A stretch of 64,000 nucleotides of DNA, taken from the NCBI RefSeq assembly GCF_005083845.1, contig NZ_CP034894.1, positions 496,001 to 560,000 of the forward strand. Reading direction: 5' to 3'. The translations under genes were made by a program, and so were the position numbers. Position 1 is the stretch's first letter. Each line of letters opens with the position of its first letter. Below the pieces are notes generated by a model. The model was not told where the DNA came from, searched no databases, and worked only from the letters and a program-made list of their open reading frames with translations. This stretch comes from Buchnera aphidicola (Aphis helianthi) (GTDB lineage: Bacteria > Pseudomonadota > Gammaproteobacteria > Enterobacterales > Enterobacteriaceae). This document shows positions 31,495-43,781 of the stretch, piece after piece.

Positions 31495-31827
31495 ATGTTT
31501 AGTAAAGGTGGTTTAGGAAATCTAATGAAACAAGCTCAACAAATGCAAGAAAAAATGGCACAAATACAAGAAGAAATGGCTAAAATGGAAGTTACAGGAG
31601 AAGCAGGAGCAGGATTAGTAAAAGTAACTATTAATGGATCTCATAACTGTAGACGTATAGAAATAGATCCAAGTTTATTAAAAGATGATGATAAAGATAT
31701 GTTAGAAGATTTAGCAGCTGCGGCATTTAATGATGCAACTAGAAGAATATCTGAAGTCCAGAAGAAAAAAATGTCTGCTATATCTACTGGAATGCAATTA
31801 CCTCCAGGATTTAATATGCCAATATAA
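31495..31827 (+). CDS. ybaB: Nucleoid-associated protein YbaB/EbfC
   Basis: The 110 residues (E. coli 109) show the family pattern: [16 protein letters not shown] helix, [24 protein letters not shown] and a C-terminal LPPGFNMP. It is a DNA-binding dimer of unclear role. It follows dnaX as in E. coli; recR, which should come next, is missing and htpG follows after 72 bases. The unusually high sequence conservation suggests a needed role in chromosome organisation. Confidence 0.92.
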   Translation: MFSKGGLGNLMKQAQQMQEKMAQIQEEMAKMEVTGEAGAGLVKVTINGSHNCRRIEIDPSLLKDDDKDMLEDLAAAAFNDATRRISEVQKKKMSAISTGMQLPPGFNMPI

Positions 31828-31899
31828 ACTTTAAAAATGTTAATTTTTTAAATAAATTTTTAAAAATATTTTATATGCTAATTTAATAAAGGATTATCT

Positions 31900-33777
31900 A
31901 TGAATATACAAAAGAAAGAAACATATAGTTTTCAATCTGAAGTTAAACAACTGTTACATTTAATGATTCATTCTTTATATTCAAATAAAGAGATTTTTTT
32001 AAGAGAATTAATATCTAATGCATCAGACGCAATAGACAAACTGCGATTTGAGTCTATATCATCACCAAATTTATACAACAACAATAAACCGAAAATTCAA
32101 ATTTCTATTAATAAATCACAAAGAACGCTGATTATTAATGATAATGGAATTGGAATGACACGAAAAGATATAATTGAAAATTTAGGAACCATTGCTAAAT
32201 CAGGTACTAAATCATTTTTAAAATCTTTAGAAGATAAAAAAAACAATATTAAAAACGAATTAATTGGTGAATTTGGAGTTGGTTTTTATTCGTCTTTTAT
32301 AGTTTCAGAAAAAGTATTAGTAAGAACAAAATTTGCTGGAAATCAATCTAATGAAGGAATATTATGGGAATCTTCAGGAGAAGGTGAATACAACATAACC
32401 AATGTTATAAAAAAAACACAAGGTACTGAAATTACATTATTTTTAAAAAAAGAAGAAGATGAATTTTTAGAAACATGGAAAATTAAAAATATAGTTAATA
32501 AATATTCAGATCATATTACTGTACCAGTCGAAATACAAATCTATGATGAAAAAAACAAAACATATTTTTGGGAACAAATAAATAAAGCTCAAGCATTATG
32601 GATCAGAAATAAATCTTCTATTAGTGATAAAGAATATCAAGAATTTTATAAATATCTTACTAATGATCAAAATAATCCTATTACTTGGAGCCATAATCAT
32701 GTAGAAGGTACTCATGAATATATTAGTTTATTATATATTCCAGAAAAAGCAGCTTGGGACATTTGGAATAGAGATAATAAGCATGGTTTAAAATTATATG
32801 TAAAACGTGTTTATATTATGGATAACTCACAAGAATTTCTACCAAACTATCTTAGATTTATTAGAGGAATAATAGACTCAAGTAATTTACCTTTAAATGT
32901 TTCTAGAGAAATATTGCAAAATAACTCTATTACTCAAAATTTGAAAAAAGCATTAGTAAAAAGATCACTAAAAATGTTAGATAAGTTATCTAATAATGAT
33001 AACGAAAAATATCAATCTTTTTGGAATCAGTTTGGATTAGTTTTAAAAGAAGGACCGGCAGAAGATAGTGAAAATTTAAATTTGATTGCTAATCTTTTAC
33101 GATTTACATCAATGAAAAATAATAGTTCAGAACAGAAAATTTCATTGAAACAATATATATCTGATATGTGTGACAAACAAGAAAAGATATATTATATTAC
33201 TGCTGATAGTTATATGTCTGCTAAAAATAGTCCTCATCTTGAATTATTTAACAAAAAAGGTATTGATGTTTTATTGTTATCAGATAGAATTGATGAATGG
33301 ATGATGAATTATCTCGTTGAATTTGAAGGCAAGAAATTTCAATCTATTAGCAAAGAAGATTTATCCTTAAATAAACTTGTAGAAGAAAAAATAACCAACA
33401 AAGAAGAAACATCGAAAGAAATAGTGGATTTTTTAATCAAAGTTAAAAAAATACTTGGTGATAAAGTAAAATCTGTAAGATTAACAAATAGATTAACAGA
33501 AACTCCATGTATTGTATTAAGTGACTCAAATGAAATGAGCACACAAATGGCCAAACTTTTTACAGCTGCAGGACAACCTGTTCCAGAATTAAAATATATA
33601 TTTGAAATTAACCCAAAACATGAATTAATTAAAAAAATATGTACAATGAGCAACGATGAAATATTTGAAGAATGGATTAAATTATTATTAGATCAAGCAT
33701 TATTTGCTGAAAAAGGAAATTTAGATAATCCACATGAATTTATTGCTAGAATGAATAAATTATTTATACAATTATAA
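31900..33777 (+). CDS. htpG: Chaperone HtpG (bacterial Hsp90)
   Basis: HtpG is an ATP-dependent dimeric chaperone. The 625 residues match E. coli (624). GHKL ATP-site motifs are [24 protein letters not shown] and [13 protein letters not shown]; the middle-domain SREILQNN follows, and the C-terminal dimer domain is full length. AAAGGA precedes the ATG. No heat-shock promoter is evident in the short ybaB spacer, so it may be expressed constitutively. Confidence 0.95.
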   Translation: MNIQKKETYSFQSEVKQLLHLMIHSLYSNKEIFLRELISNASDAIDKLRFESISSPNLYNNNKPKIQISINKSQRTLIINDNGIGMTRKDIIENLGTIAKSGTKSFLKSLEDKKNNIKNELIGEFGVGFYSSFIVSEKVLVRTKFAGNQSNEGILWESSGEGEYNITNVIKKTQGTEITLFLKKEEDEFLETWKIKNIVNKYSDHITVPVEIQIYDEKNKTYFWEQINKAQALWIRNKSSISDKEYQEFYKYLTNDQNNPITWSHNHVEGTHEYISLLYIPEKAAWDIWNRDNKHGLKLYVKRVYIMDNSQEFLPNYLRFIRGIIDSSNLPLNVSREILQNNSITQNLKKALVKRSLKMLDKLSNNDNEKYQSFWNQFGLVLKEGPAEDSENLNLIANLLRFTSMKNNSSEQKISLKQYISDMCDKQEKIYYITADSYMSAKNSPHLELFNKKGIDVLLLSDRIDEWMMNYLVEFEGKKFQSISKEDLSLNKLVEEKITNKEETSKEIVDFLIKVKKILGDKVKSVRLTNRLTETPCIVLSDSNEMSTQMAKLFTAAGQPVPELKYIFEINPKHELIKKICTMSNDEIFEEWIKLLLDQALFAEKGNLDNPHEFIARMNKLFIQL

Positions 33778-33783
33778 AAATAT

Positions 33784-33810
33784 GATTACTACTTATTTAT
33801 AGTAGTAATC
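33784..33810 (+). terminator. Hairpin terminator after htpG
   Basis: GATTACTACT and AGTAGTAATC form a perfect ten-base-pair stem around a seven-base loop, six bases after the htpG stop. The following TGAATCTT is only a weak U-tract, so termination efficiency is uncertain. Confidence 0.6.
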
Positions 33811-33850
33811 TGAATCTTAAAACTATTTTAAAATAACATAAAAAATAATT

Positions 33851-34507
33851 ATGCATATTATTTTATTAGGCGCACCAGGTACTGGCAAAGGCACTCAATC
33901 TAAATTTATTGTAAAAAAATACAATATTCCACAAATCTCTACAGGAGATATACTAAGAGAACATATTCAATTAAAAAATAAAATTGGAAAAAGAATATTT
34001 AATATTTTAAAAAATGGTGAATTAGTTTCAGATAATATTGTTTGTGATCTTGTTTATCAAAGAATACAAAAAAAAGATTGTATTCAAGGATTTTTATTAG
34101 ATGGATTTCCTAGAACAATTAAACAAGCAAAATATATATCACATTTAGGAATTAAAATTAATTTTGTATTTGAATTTATTGTGCCAGACCAATTAATACT
34201 ACAAAGAATATCAGGAAGAAGAATACATATACAATCAGGTAGAACATATCATATCCAATTCAATCCACCTCAAGAAGATGGAAAAGACGATATTACTAAA
34301 GAAAATCTTATTATTAGAGAAGATGATAAAATAAAAAGTATTCAAAATAGACTTGAAAACTACAAAAAAAATAATTCTATATTAACTAAATTTTATTTAA
34401 AAGAAGATAAATTAAAAAAATTAAAATTTTTTAAAATTAATGGAACAGAAAAACCAGATACTATTCAAAAAAAAATACAAATAATTCTAGAAGAAAATAA
34501 AAATTAA
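33851..34507 (+). CDS. adk: Adenylate kinase
   Basis: Adk interconverts AMP + ATP and 2 ADP. The P-loop GAPGTGKGTQS starts at residue 7; ISTGDILRE, GFLLDGFPRT and the lid region RRIHIQSGRTYHIQFNPP are present. The 218 residues are close to E. coli (214) and the short lysine-rich C-terminus is diverged. It follows htpG as in E. coli and is convergent with tRNA-Arg. Confidence 0.96.
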   Translation: MHIILLGAPGTGKGTQSKFIVKKYNIPQISTGDILREHIQLKNKIGKRIFNILKNGELVSDNIVCDLVYQRIQKKDCIQGFLLDGFPRTIKQAKYISHLGIKINFVFEFIVPDQLILQRISGRRIHIQSGRTYHIQFNPPQEDGKDDITKENLIIREDDKIKSIQNRLENYKKNNSILTKFYLKEDKLKKLKFFKINGTEKPDTIQKKIQIILEENKN

Positions 34508-34515
34508 TTTATTTT

Positions 34516-34589
34516 TGCGTTCTACAGGATTCGAACCTGTGACCTACGGCTTAGAAGGCCGTTGCTCTATCCATCTGAGCTAAGAACGC
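34516..34589 (-). tRNA. argU: tRNA-Arg (UCU)
   Basis: The reverse complement folds as a 74-base tRNA with acceptor stem GCGTTCT/AGAACGC, anticodon TCT in CCTTCTAAG, and T-loop GGTTCGAATCC. CCA is not encoded, so it must be added. It closely follows E. coli argU and reads AGA/AGG codons, which are common in this AT-rich genome. Confidence 0.96.
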
Positions 34590-34608
34590 ATTAAAAAATA
34601 TAATATAA

Positions 34609-34637
34609 AATTTAACATTAAAATAATATATATGCAA
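34609..34637 (-). promoter_or_regulatory. Putative promoter of tRNA-Arg
   Basis: On the minus strand TTGCAT (34637-34632) and TAAATT (34614-34609) are separated by 17 bases, 19 bases before the tRNA. The -35 hexamer is the same as that ahead of tRNA-fMet. Confidence 0.45.
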
Positions 34638-34717
34638 CTAAATTAATATTATGTTTAAAAAATTTATTAAATACTAAATAATTTTCAATTAAATTGCAAA
34701 ATTAATCGAGTTAAATA

Positions 34718-35575
34718 ATGTCAGCAATAATTATAGACGGTAAAAAAATAGCAAGAAGTTTAGAAATAAAAATTTTAAAAAAAATAAAAAAAAGAAAAAA
34801 ACATGGAAAAAGAATCCCAGGATTAGCAGTAGTTTTAATAGGAAATAATTCTGCTTCTAAAATATATGTAAATAGAAAAATATTAGCTTGTAAACATGTT
34901 GGATTAATGTCTAAATATTGGAATTTTCCTAATACTGTTAGTGAAGAAAAAGTATTGCATCTTATTAATGAATTAAATAACGATATTAATATAGATGGTA
35001 TTTTAATACAATTACCAATTCCTAAAAAAATAAATCATTTTAAGATTTTTACAAGTATTAGACCAGATAAAGACGTAGATGGATTTCATCCATATAATAC
35101 TGGATTATTATGCCAAAGAAATCCTACTTTAAGAGCTTGTACTCCGAAAGGAATTATTACTATGCTAAATTATATGAAAATCAAAACACATGGGCTTAAT
35201 GCAGTTGTAATAGGAGCTTCTAATATAGTAGGAAGACCCATGAGTATGGAATTATTGTTAGCAGGTTGTACAACAACTATTACACATAGATTCACTAAAA
35301 ATTTAAAAAGTCACGTAAATAACGCTGATTTATTAGTTGTAGCTGTTGGAAAACCAAAATTTTTATCAGGAAATTGGATAAAAAAAGACACTATTGTTGT
35401 TGATGTAGGAATTAATCGATTACCAAATGGTTCCATAGTTGGAGATGTTGATTTTAAGTCGGCATATTTAAAAGCTTCTTATATCACTCCAGTACCAGGA
35501 GGAGTGGGACCTATGACTGTTGTGACATTACTCCAAAATACACTAGAAGCCTGCGAAAAATATCATGATATTTAA
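34718..35575 (+). CDS. folD: Methylenetetrahydrofolate dehydrogenase/cyclohydrolase
   Basis: FolD interconverts 5,10-methylene-, methenyl- and 10-formyl-tetrahydrofolate, the last being the donor for Fmt. The 285 residues (E. coli 288) carry [16 protein letters not shown] with the catalytic lysine, [34 protein letters not shown] for NADP, and the C-terminal [25 protein letters not shown] lies before the ATG. fmt and the initiator tRNA are in the same window. Confidence 0.95.
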   Translation: MSAIIIDGKKIARSLEIKILKKIKKRKKHGKRIPGLAVVLIGNNSASKIYVNRKILACKHVGLMSKYWNFPNTVSEEKVLHLINELNNDINIDGILIQLPIPKKINHFKIFTSIRPDKDVDGFHPYNTGLLCQRNPTLRACTPKGIITMLNYMKIKTHGLNAVVIGASNIVGRPMSMELLLAGCTTTITHRFTKNLKSHVNNADLLVVAVGKPKFLSGNWIKKDTIVVDVGINRLPNGSIVGDVDFKSAYLKASYITPVPGGVGPMTVVTLLQNTLEACEKYHDI

Positions 35576-35599
35576 TAAAAAAAGTAAAGTTTAAATCAA

Positions 35600-36991
35600 T
35601 TATTTATTATATCGCCAAAATGTTTTATTAGGGGAATCTTCTAAAATAACATCTAATTTCATTATTTCTTCGCGTAATTTATCAGCTTCTTTCCACAATT
35701 TTAAACTTCTAGAAATGTTTCTTTTCTCAATTAACATTTCAATTTTTTTTACTTTTTCTTGACTAAAAAAAGATTTTTTTTGTAAAAAATCTTCAGGTTT
35801 TTCTAATAAAAAATTTAAACTACTAGCTAGTTTTTTTAACCTAAAAGCAAATAAATTAGATTTATATAAATCACAACTTTTTAAATAATTAATTTTTCGA
35901 GCTAATTTTATTAAAATAAAAAATGCTTCTGGTGTATTAAAATCATCATTTATAGCATTAAAAAACAACGATTCAAAATTTATACCTTCTGTGGAATTAG
36001 CAATAGGATGTGTATTATATAATGTATTATATAAATATTTTAATGATAATTCTGCTGCATGTAAATTTTTTTCAGAATAATAAATAGGATGTCGATAATG
36101 TGTAGATAAGAAAAAATAACGTAACACTTCAGATTGATATTGTAGTAAAATATCTTTTAAAAAATATGCATTACCTAAAGATTTAGACATTTTTTGATCA
36201 TGTATTATCACCATTCCAGAATGCATCCAATAATTTATTTTAAAATTATTATTAAAACATCTTGATTGAGATATTTCATTTTCATGATGAGGAAATAATA
36301 AATCTGAACCACCTCCATGAATATCTATATAATTTTCAAATATAAAATTAGTAATAGCTGAGCATTCAATATGCCATCCAGGTCGACCTTTTCCCCAAGG
36401 TGATTCCCAAAAAAATCTATCTTTTTCTTTCGATTTTTTCCATAGTACAAAATCTAATGGATTTTTTTTATTTATATGTGAATTTATATATCTATTAGAA
36501 ATTAATTTTTGTAAAGATTGACGAGATAAAGATCCATAAAATATATCACTATCTATCGAAAAAATTACATCACCTTGACTATTTATATATGCATTTTTAT
36601 TTTCAATTAATTTTTCAATAATTTTAATTATATCGTGAATATGTTCTGTAACTCTTGGTTCTGAATCAGGAGCATCAATTCCTAAACGAAGAAAATCTTG
36701 ATTCATTGCATCTATCATTTTGTTTGAAAAATATTTAATATCTACATTTTTTTCTAAAGATTTCAAAATAATTTTATCGTCAACATCTGTAATATTTCTA
36801 ATATATTTTACTTGATACCCTAAAAATTTTAAATAACGTACAATCATATCAAAAACAACAAAAGTACGCGCATGACCGATATGACAAAAATCATAAACAG
36901 TAACACCACAAACATATAAATTAACTTTTTTATCTTTAGTAGATATAAACTTTTCTTTTTTTCCAGTCAATGTATTAAAAATTTTTAACAT
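35600..36991 (-). CDS. cysS: Cysteinyl-tRNA synthetase
   Basis: A class I synthetase of 463 residues (E. coli 461). The HIGH motif is seen as CHIGHARTF near residue 36 and KMSKS as [10 protein letters not shown] near 267. Zinc ligands appear as [19 protein letters not shown] and LFPHHENE. The C-terminal anticodon-binding part is shortened in similarity but full length. It is convergent with folD and divergent from ybeD. Confidence 0.96.
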   Translation of the reverse strand: MLKIFNTLTGKKEKFISTKDKKVNLYVCGVTVYDFCHIGHARTFVVFDMIVRYLKFLGYQVKYIRNITDVDDKIILKSLEKNVDIKYFSNKMIDAMNQDFLRLGIDAPDSEPRVTEHIHDIIKIIEKLIENKNAYINSQGDVIFSIDSDIFYGSLSRQSLQKLISNRYINSHINKKNPLDFVLWKKSKEKDRFFWESPWGKGRPGWHIECSAITNFIFENYIDIHGGGSDLLFPHHENEISQSRCFNNNFKINYWMHSGMVIIHDQKMSKSLGNAYFLKDILLQYQSEVLRYFFLSTHYRHPIYYSEKNLHAAELSLKYLYNTLYNTHPIANSTEGINFESLFFNAINDDFNTPEAFFILIKLARKINYLKSCDLYKSNLFAFRLKKLASSLNFLLEKPEDFLQKKSFFSQEKVKKIEMLIEKRNISRSLKLWKEADKLREEIMKLDVILEDSPNKTFWRYNK

Positions 36992-37248
36992 AATTTTCCT
37001 ATAAAAAATTTTTAAAAAAAATAATATAAAATATATTATTTTCTATATTGTCAATATGATAAACTAATTATATTATTTATAATTTTAATATTTTAAAAAA
37101 ATTTATAATAAATTAAGTTTTAAAATATATAAAAATATTGCAATATACATTAATTGTTAAAGTAATTATATATTCTGTTAATATAGAATATTTTATAAGA
37201 TTCATTATAAAAGTAAATATTTTAAAAAAATAAAACCAGGATTAATTA
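36992..37248 (+). other. cysS-ybeD divergent spacer, no gene
   Basis: These 257 bases are extremely AT-rich and must carry promoters for both divergent genes. I see no tRNA, hairpin terminator or convincing operator. CAGGATTAATTA near 37239-37248 may supply the ybeD ribosome-binding site (AGGA). Confidence 0.4.
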
Positions 37249-37512
37249 ATGAAGACAAAATTACGAGAAATGTTAAAATTCCCTTGTTTTTTTACTTATA
37301 AGATCATTGGTTTAGCACAACCTGAACTTATTGATCAGATAATAAAAGTCATTCAAATTCAGATTCCTGGAGATTACACACCTCAAGTTAAATCAAGTAA
37401 CAGGGGAAACTATATTTCTATTTCAATTACAATATGTGCTAAAAATTTTAAACAAATTGAAAGACTATATCATGATATTAGTCAAATAAATATGGTAAGA
37501 ATGGTTTTATAA
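37249..37512 (+). CDS. ybeD: YbeD, conserved ACT-like regulatory-fold protein
   Basis: The 87 residues equal the E. coli length and align end to end: MKTKLREMLKFPCFFTYK, FQIQIPGDYTPQVK written here as IQIPGDYTPQVK, SSNRGNYISISI and the ending INMVRMVL (E. coli IDIVRMVL). The fold is known to be ACT-like; the biochemical role is not established. It is kept although its E. coli neighbour lipB is not seen here. Confidence 0.92.
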   Translation: MKTKLREMLKFPCFFTYKIIGLAQPELIDQIIKVIQIQIPGDYTPQVKSSNRGNYISISITICAKNFKQIERLYHDISQINMVRMVL

Positions 37513-37529
37513 AAATGTATTTTTCATAT

Positions 37530-37555
37530 AGTACAGCTCGATAAAGAGCCGTACT
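37530..37555. terminator. Hairpin between convergent ybeD and cold-shock gene
   Basis: AGTACAGCTC and GAGCCGTACT form a ten-base stem with one A-C mismatch around GATAAA. It lies between the two converging stops and may serve both strands, but neither side has a strong U-tract. Confidence 0.5.
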
Positions 37556-37619
37556 AAAAAGAATATTTATTATTTTATATATATTTATTTTCATTTATAA
37601 TACATGATAAATCAATATC

Positions 37620-37829
37620 CTATAAACTAATAACATTAGCAGCAGACGGTCCCTTTGCTCCCTCAGTAATCTCAAACTCGACACTTTGACCTTCTGATAA
37701 AGTTTTAAATCCATTACTTTGTATAGCTGAAAAGTGAACAAATACATCTTTACTTCCATCTTCTGGAGTAATGAAACCAAAACCTTTAGATTCATTAAAC
37801 CACTTAACATTACCTTTAATCTTGGACAT
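37620..37829 (-). CDS. cspE: Cold-shock protein, CspE type (nucleic-acid chaperone)
   Basis: The 69 residues match E. coli CspE more closely than CspC (for example [18 protein letters not shown] and [11 protein letters not shown]). RNP1 KGFGFI is at 15-20 and RNP2 VFVHF at 29-33. Csp proteins melt RNA structure and act in transcription antitermination. AAGGTAATATAG precedes the ATG. It has a long AT-rich upstream region containing a palindrome at 37938-37961 and a TATAAT (37886-37881). Confidence 0.93.
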
Positions 37830-37880
37830 CTATATTACCTTCACATAAAAATATACTAAATTAAAAAACGAACTAAAATA

Positions 37881-37961
37881 ATTATAAACGATTTTTATCA
37901 AAAAAAAATAAAAAATCAAAAATAATAGAAAATTTTTAATAGATTAACATGTAAATCTATT
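37881..37961 (-). promoter_or_regulatory. Upstream region of the cold-shock gene: -10 element and palindrome
   Basis: TATAAT at 37886-37881 could start a leader of about 45 bases; no good -35 is seen at 17 bases. Farther upstream, 37938-37961 is a 24-base near-perfect palindrome with arms AATAGATT and AATCTATT and centre ACATGT. It may be an operator or a transcribed hairpin. Confidence 0.35.
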
Positions 37962-38090
37962 GTTAGCTAGAATGTAATGTATTAAAAAAGAATTTTAATA
38001 TTTATTCTTATAAAAAATTAAATTATTTTTATAAAATATTAAATATTCTTATAATCATTTATTTTTAAAAAATATTTTTTTTTGAATATA

Positions 38091-38121
38091 AAAAAACCCG
38101 AAAAAATTTTTCGGGTTTTTT
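38091..38121 (-). terminator. Rho-independent terminator of the 23S-5S operon
   Basis: AAAAAACCCGAAAAA and TTTTTCGGGTTTTTT form a near-perfect stem with flanking A and T runs just after the 5S gene. On the minus strand the hairpin is followed by a T run, the typical intrinsic form. Confidence 0.9.
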
Positions 38122-38122
38122 A

Positions 38123-38242
38123 TTACCTGGAATTTACCTACTCTCGCACGGGGAGACCCCGTACTACCATTGGCGATGAAGCGTTTCACTTCTGAGTTCG
38201 GAATGGATTCAGGTGGTACCACTACACTATTTTTACCAGGTA
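38123..38242 (-). rRNA. rrf: 5S ribosomal RNA
   Basis: The reverse complement is 120 bases, as in E. coli. The ends TACCTGG and CCAGGTA pair, and the internal stretches CCGAACTCAGAAGTGAAACG and GGGGTCTCCCCGTGCGAGAG are near identical to E. coli. It is the last gene of the tRNA-Glu-23S-5S unit, about 104 bases after 23S. Confidence 0.97.
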
Positions 38243-38346
38243 TTAATTTTATAATGCTATTATAATATATATATATATTAATACAACAATAAATTCAGTA
38301 AAACAAGCTTTCTATTAAATTTATTTAAAAACACCTCTGGTGTTGT

Positions 38347-41260
<2,914 letters not shown>

Positions 41261-41308
41261 TTACAACCCACAGGTGTTTTATAAAATAAAAATATGCTTG
41301 TTTTCCGA

Positions 41309-41321
41309 ATTTTTAAAGAGC
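41309..41321 (-). promoter_or_regulatory. boxA antitermination site upstream of 23S
   Basis: On the minus strand GCTCTTTAAAAAT followed by TCGGAAAACAAGC resembles the E. coli rrn spacer boxA region (TGCTCTTTAACA, then CTGGAACAAGC, from memory). It lies between tRNA-Glu and 23S, where the E. coli spacer boxA lies. It is the binding site of NusB with S10; both proteins are encoded in this window. Confidence 0.65.
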
Positions 41322-41410
41322 TTTATTTGTATGTATTTTTAACATTTTTTAAAGAATAACACAATAATTTAAATTAGTATATAATTAATTTTAAAAAATT
41401 ATTTTTATTT

Positions 41411-41482
41411 CGTCCCCTAGGGGATTTGAACCCCTGTTGCCGCCGTGAAAGGGCGATGTCCTAACCTCTAGACGAAGGGGAC
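41411..41482 (-). tRNA. gltT: tRNA-Glu (UUC)
   Basis: The reverse complement folds with acceptor GTCCCCT/AGGGGAC, anticodon TTC in CCTTTCACGG and T-loop GGTTCAAATCC; 72 bases, no CCA encoded. It corresponds to the spacer tRNA of several E. coli rrn operons and is still cotranscribed with 23S. Its U34 is a known substrate of the Tus/MnmA thiolation relay. The symbol follows E. coli spacer tRNA naming and is approximate. Confidence 0.96.
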
Positions 41483-41516
41483 TTGTGTAGAAATTTTTTT
41501 AAAAATTATTATATAA

Positions 41517-41544
41517 ATAATACAGATCGAAAAAAAAGAGTCAA
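41517..41544 (-). promoter_or_regulatory. Promoter of the tRNA-Glu-23S-5S operon
   Basis: On the minus strand TTGACT (41544-41539) is followed after 16 bases by TATTAT (41522-41517), each matching consensus at 5 of 6. It lies 34 bases before the tRNA, in the spacer after aroE. It is one of the best sigma-70 matches in the window, as expected for an rRNA unit that has lost its 16S. Confidence 0.65.
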
Positions 41545-41618
41545 GTAATTTCTTTAAAATATCAATAAATATTTATTTATAAATTTTAAACGTTTTTAAA
41601 ACTAATTTATATAAAAAA

Positions 41619-42452
41619 TTAATTTTTACTTAATACATCAATAATATAATCTGTTTTTGGTAAAATACCATGCCATTCTAAAAAAGAATAAGCAGCTTGA
41701 AAGACTAACATTCCTATTCCGTCTGAAATGTGATTTGCACCTATTTTTATACACCAATCAAGAAAAGTCGTATTTTTAAAACTATAATTCATATCATAAA
41801 AAAAAGTATGAGAAGAAAATAAATGCAATGGAATAAAACTAGTATTATATTGAATATTTCTAGATATACCATTGATTACTAAATCAAAAGATTTATTTTT
41901 CATCATATTGTCTTTTTCAAAAATTTTAATGTTTCCGTATTGTTTAAATTGATTGACTAAATTTATAGATTTTAAAGTTGTTCTATTTAAAATATAAACT
42001 GAACATCCTAATGATAAAATTGATAAAAGAATACCTTGAACCGCACCTCCTGCTCCTAATATTAATACAGAAGAATTTTTTTTTATAAATTTTAGCCTAT
42101 TAAGATCAGATAATAATCCGATACCATCAGTATTATCTCCTAAAATATATTTATTGTTTATTTTTTTTAGTGTATTTACAGACTTAGCAATTCGAGCTCT
42201 TTCACTTAATTTATCGGCAAAAAGATAAGCTTCTTTTTTAAAAGGAGATGTTATATTAGCACCTTGAATATTGTTTTTAAAAAAATCAGAAATCAATGAA
42301 GAAAATTGATCTAAAGGAATGTTAATAGCTTTATAAATATGTAAAATTTTTGTTTGTTCAGAAAATAAATTATGAATTTGAGGGGATTTACTATGATCAA
42401 TAGGATTTCCAAACAAAGCATAATTAAAATTTTCATTTTGAGATTTACGCAT
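41619..42452 (-). CDS. aroE: Shikimate 5-dehydrogenase
   Basis: AroE reduces 3-dehydroshikimate with NADPH in the chorismate pathway, which supports aromatic amino-acid supply to the host. The 277 residues (E. coli 272) show NPIDHSKSPQIHN, the catalytic lysine in NITSPFKKEAY, GDNTDGIGL, and the nucleotide-binding LILGAGGAVQG. Its start overlaps the end of tsaC by 8 bases, indicating coupling. It is the neighbour of the rRNA unit; E. coli aroE also lies near an rrn operon (rrnD). Confidence 0.95.
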   Translation of the reverse strand: MRKSQNENFNYALFGNPIDHSKSPQIHNLFSEQTKILHIYKAINIPLDQFSSLISDFFKNNIQGANITSPFKKEAYLFADKLSERARIAKSVNTLKKINNKYILGDNTDGIGLLSDLNRLKFIKKNSSVLILGAGGAVQGILLSILSLGCSVYILNRTTLKSINLVNQFKQYGNIKIFEKDNMMKNKSFDLVINGISRNIQYNTSFIPLHLFSSHTFFYDMNYSFKNTTFLDWCIKIGANHISDGIGMLVFQAAYSFLEWHGILPKTDYIIDVLSKN

Positions 42453-43017
42453 AACGAATTAACTTTCCATTAATAATATTAATTATTTTAGAAGGATTTT
42501 TTTCTTCTCCTATATCACCATGTAATAATGGAAAATTTTTTCCAAAATTTTCTAGAACACTTTCTCTAGTACGACATGGAGACATATTTGTAAAATTAGC
42601 ACTTGTTGATATTATTGGTTTTCCAAAAATAGTACACAATTTAATTATACTTAAATGATTACTAATACGTACTGCTATAGTATTAAATTTTCCAGTTAAC
42701 CAATAAGGAACTGAAGAACTTGATGGAACTAAAAATGTAAAAGGTCCTGGCCAATGATTTAACATATTTTTTTTTTGTTGTACTGAAATTTGAGTTTCGT
42801 CAATATATTTTTTTATTTGATTAAAATGAGCAGCTACTAATATAAAACCTTTATCTACAGTTCTTTTTTTTAAATTTAATAAATTTTCAACAGCTATTTT
42901 ACTATCAGGATTACATCCTAATCCAAACATAGATTCAGTAGGATATGCAATAATTTTTTTAAGATATAACTTTTGTATACAATATACTAACGAATCGAAA
43001 TGAATATTTTTACTCAT
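42445..43017 (-). CDS. tsaC: Threonylcarbamoyl-AMP synthase
   Basis: TsaC makes threonylcarbamoyl-adenylate for the t6A37 modification of ANN-decoding tRNAs. The 190 residues equal the E. coli length. YrdC-fold motifs include IAYPTESMFGLGCNPDS, KKRTVDKGFILVAAH, WPGPFTFLVP, VAVRISNH-like AVRISNH and PIISTSANFTNMSPCRT. It precedes aroE as in E. coli (yrdC-aroE). Confidence 0.94.
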   Translation of the reverse strand: MSKNIHFDSLVYCIQKLYLKKIIAYPTESMFGLGCNPDSKIAVENLLNLKKRTVDKGFILVAAHFNQIKKYIDETQISVQQKKNMLNHWPGPFTFLVPSSSSVPYWLTGKFNTIAVRISNHLSIIKLCTIFGKPIISTSANFTNMSPCRTRESVLENFGKNFPLLHGDIGEEKNPSKIINIINGKLIRYA

Positions 43018-43059
43018 TGAAAAATTCTCATATAAAAAATATTATTTATATAAAAAAAT

Positions 43060-43533
43060 TTAATGTATTATTTCTATCGAAAAATTAAATAGTAAATTTT
43101 CAAGTTTTTTATAAACCATCTCACAACCTGGTACATTAAATAAAACAATTAAAATAATCCATTTTAAATCTTCTAGATTTATCTCATTAATTTCTAAAGC
43201 CATAATTCTTTCAATAACCATTTCACGTGTATCTAAAGTTAATATTTCTAATTGCTCTAAAAAAAGTATAAAACCACGACAATCAGCATTTAACTTAAAC
43301 AATTCTTCTTGATTGTAAATTCGTGTTGAAATTTGATTTGAAGTTAAACTAATAGATGAAAAATTATTTTTTTTGTAACAAGATAAATTTTTCAGCCAAC
43401 GTAATGCATCATAAATATCTTTTTGTTGAAAACCTATATCTGATAAATCATTTGTAAGACTTTCATAATCAATAGATATTTCTGACTCACTATGAATATA
43501 ATTTTCAAATAAATATATTAATATTTCAAACAT
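43060..43533 (-). CDS. smg: Smg, DUF494 family protein
   Basis: The 157 residues equal the E. coli length: MFEILIYLFENYI at the start, LTNDLSDIGFQQKDIYDALRWL in parts, FILFLEQLEILTLDTREMVIERIM in parts, and DLKWIILIVLFNVPG near the end. The function is unknown. It keeps the E. coli order smg-tsaC-aroE, with yrdD lost. It is divergent from def. Confidence 0.9.
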   Translation of the reverse strand: MFEILIYLFENYIHSESEISIDYESLTNDLSDIGFQQKDIYDALRWLKNLSCYKKNNFSSISLTSNQISTRIYNQEELFKLNADCRGFILFLEQLEILTLDTREMVIERIMALEINEINLEDLKWIILIVLFNVPGCEMVYKKLENLLFNFSIEIIH

Positions 43534-43781
43534 TATATCCTCAATTATATATTGAAAAATTTAAACATTTAATAACATGTTTTACGTATTAATTTTCTAT
43601 AAATATTTAAACTATATATAAAATTTTATAATATACTGAAAATTAGTAAATTAACTGAATAATAAATTTTTCTTATATAAGAATTAAAAAATATTTAAAA
43701 TATTAAAAGTTAACTTTTAATTATAATAAAAGAGTTTATACTATAAAATTAAATAATTTTACAACTAATATAACTAAATAT
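43534..43781 (+). promoter_or_regulatory. smg-def divergent spacer
   Basis: This 248-base AT-rich spacer holds an 18-base perfect palindrome (TTAAAAGTTAACTTTTAA, 43703-43720) immediately before a TATAAT at 43722-43727, which could be the def-fmt -10 element. No matching -35 is convincing. CCTCAAT near smg could be its ribosome-binding site region. I see no RNA gene. Confidence 0.35.

Noticed and set aside
37595..37810. A 71-codon minus-strand frame overlapping the cold-shock gene
   Set aside because: It is an out-of-frame shadow of the well-matched CspE frame.
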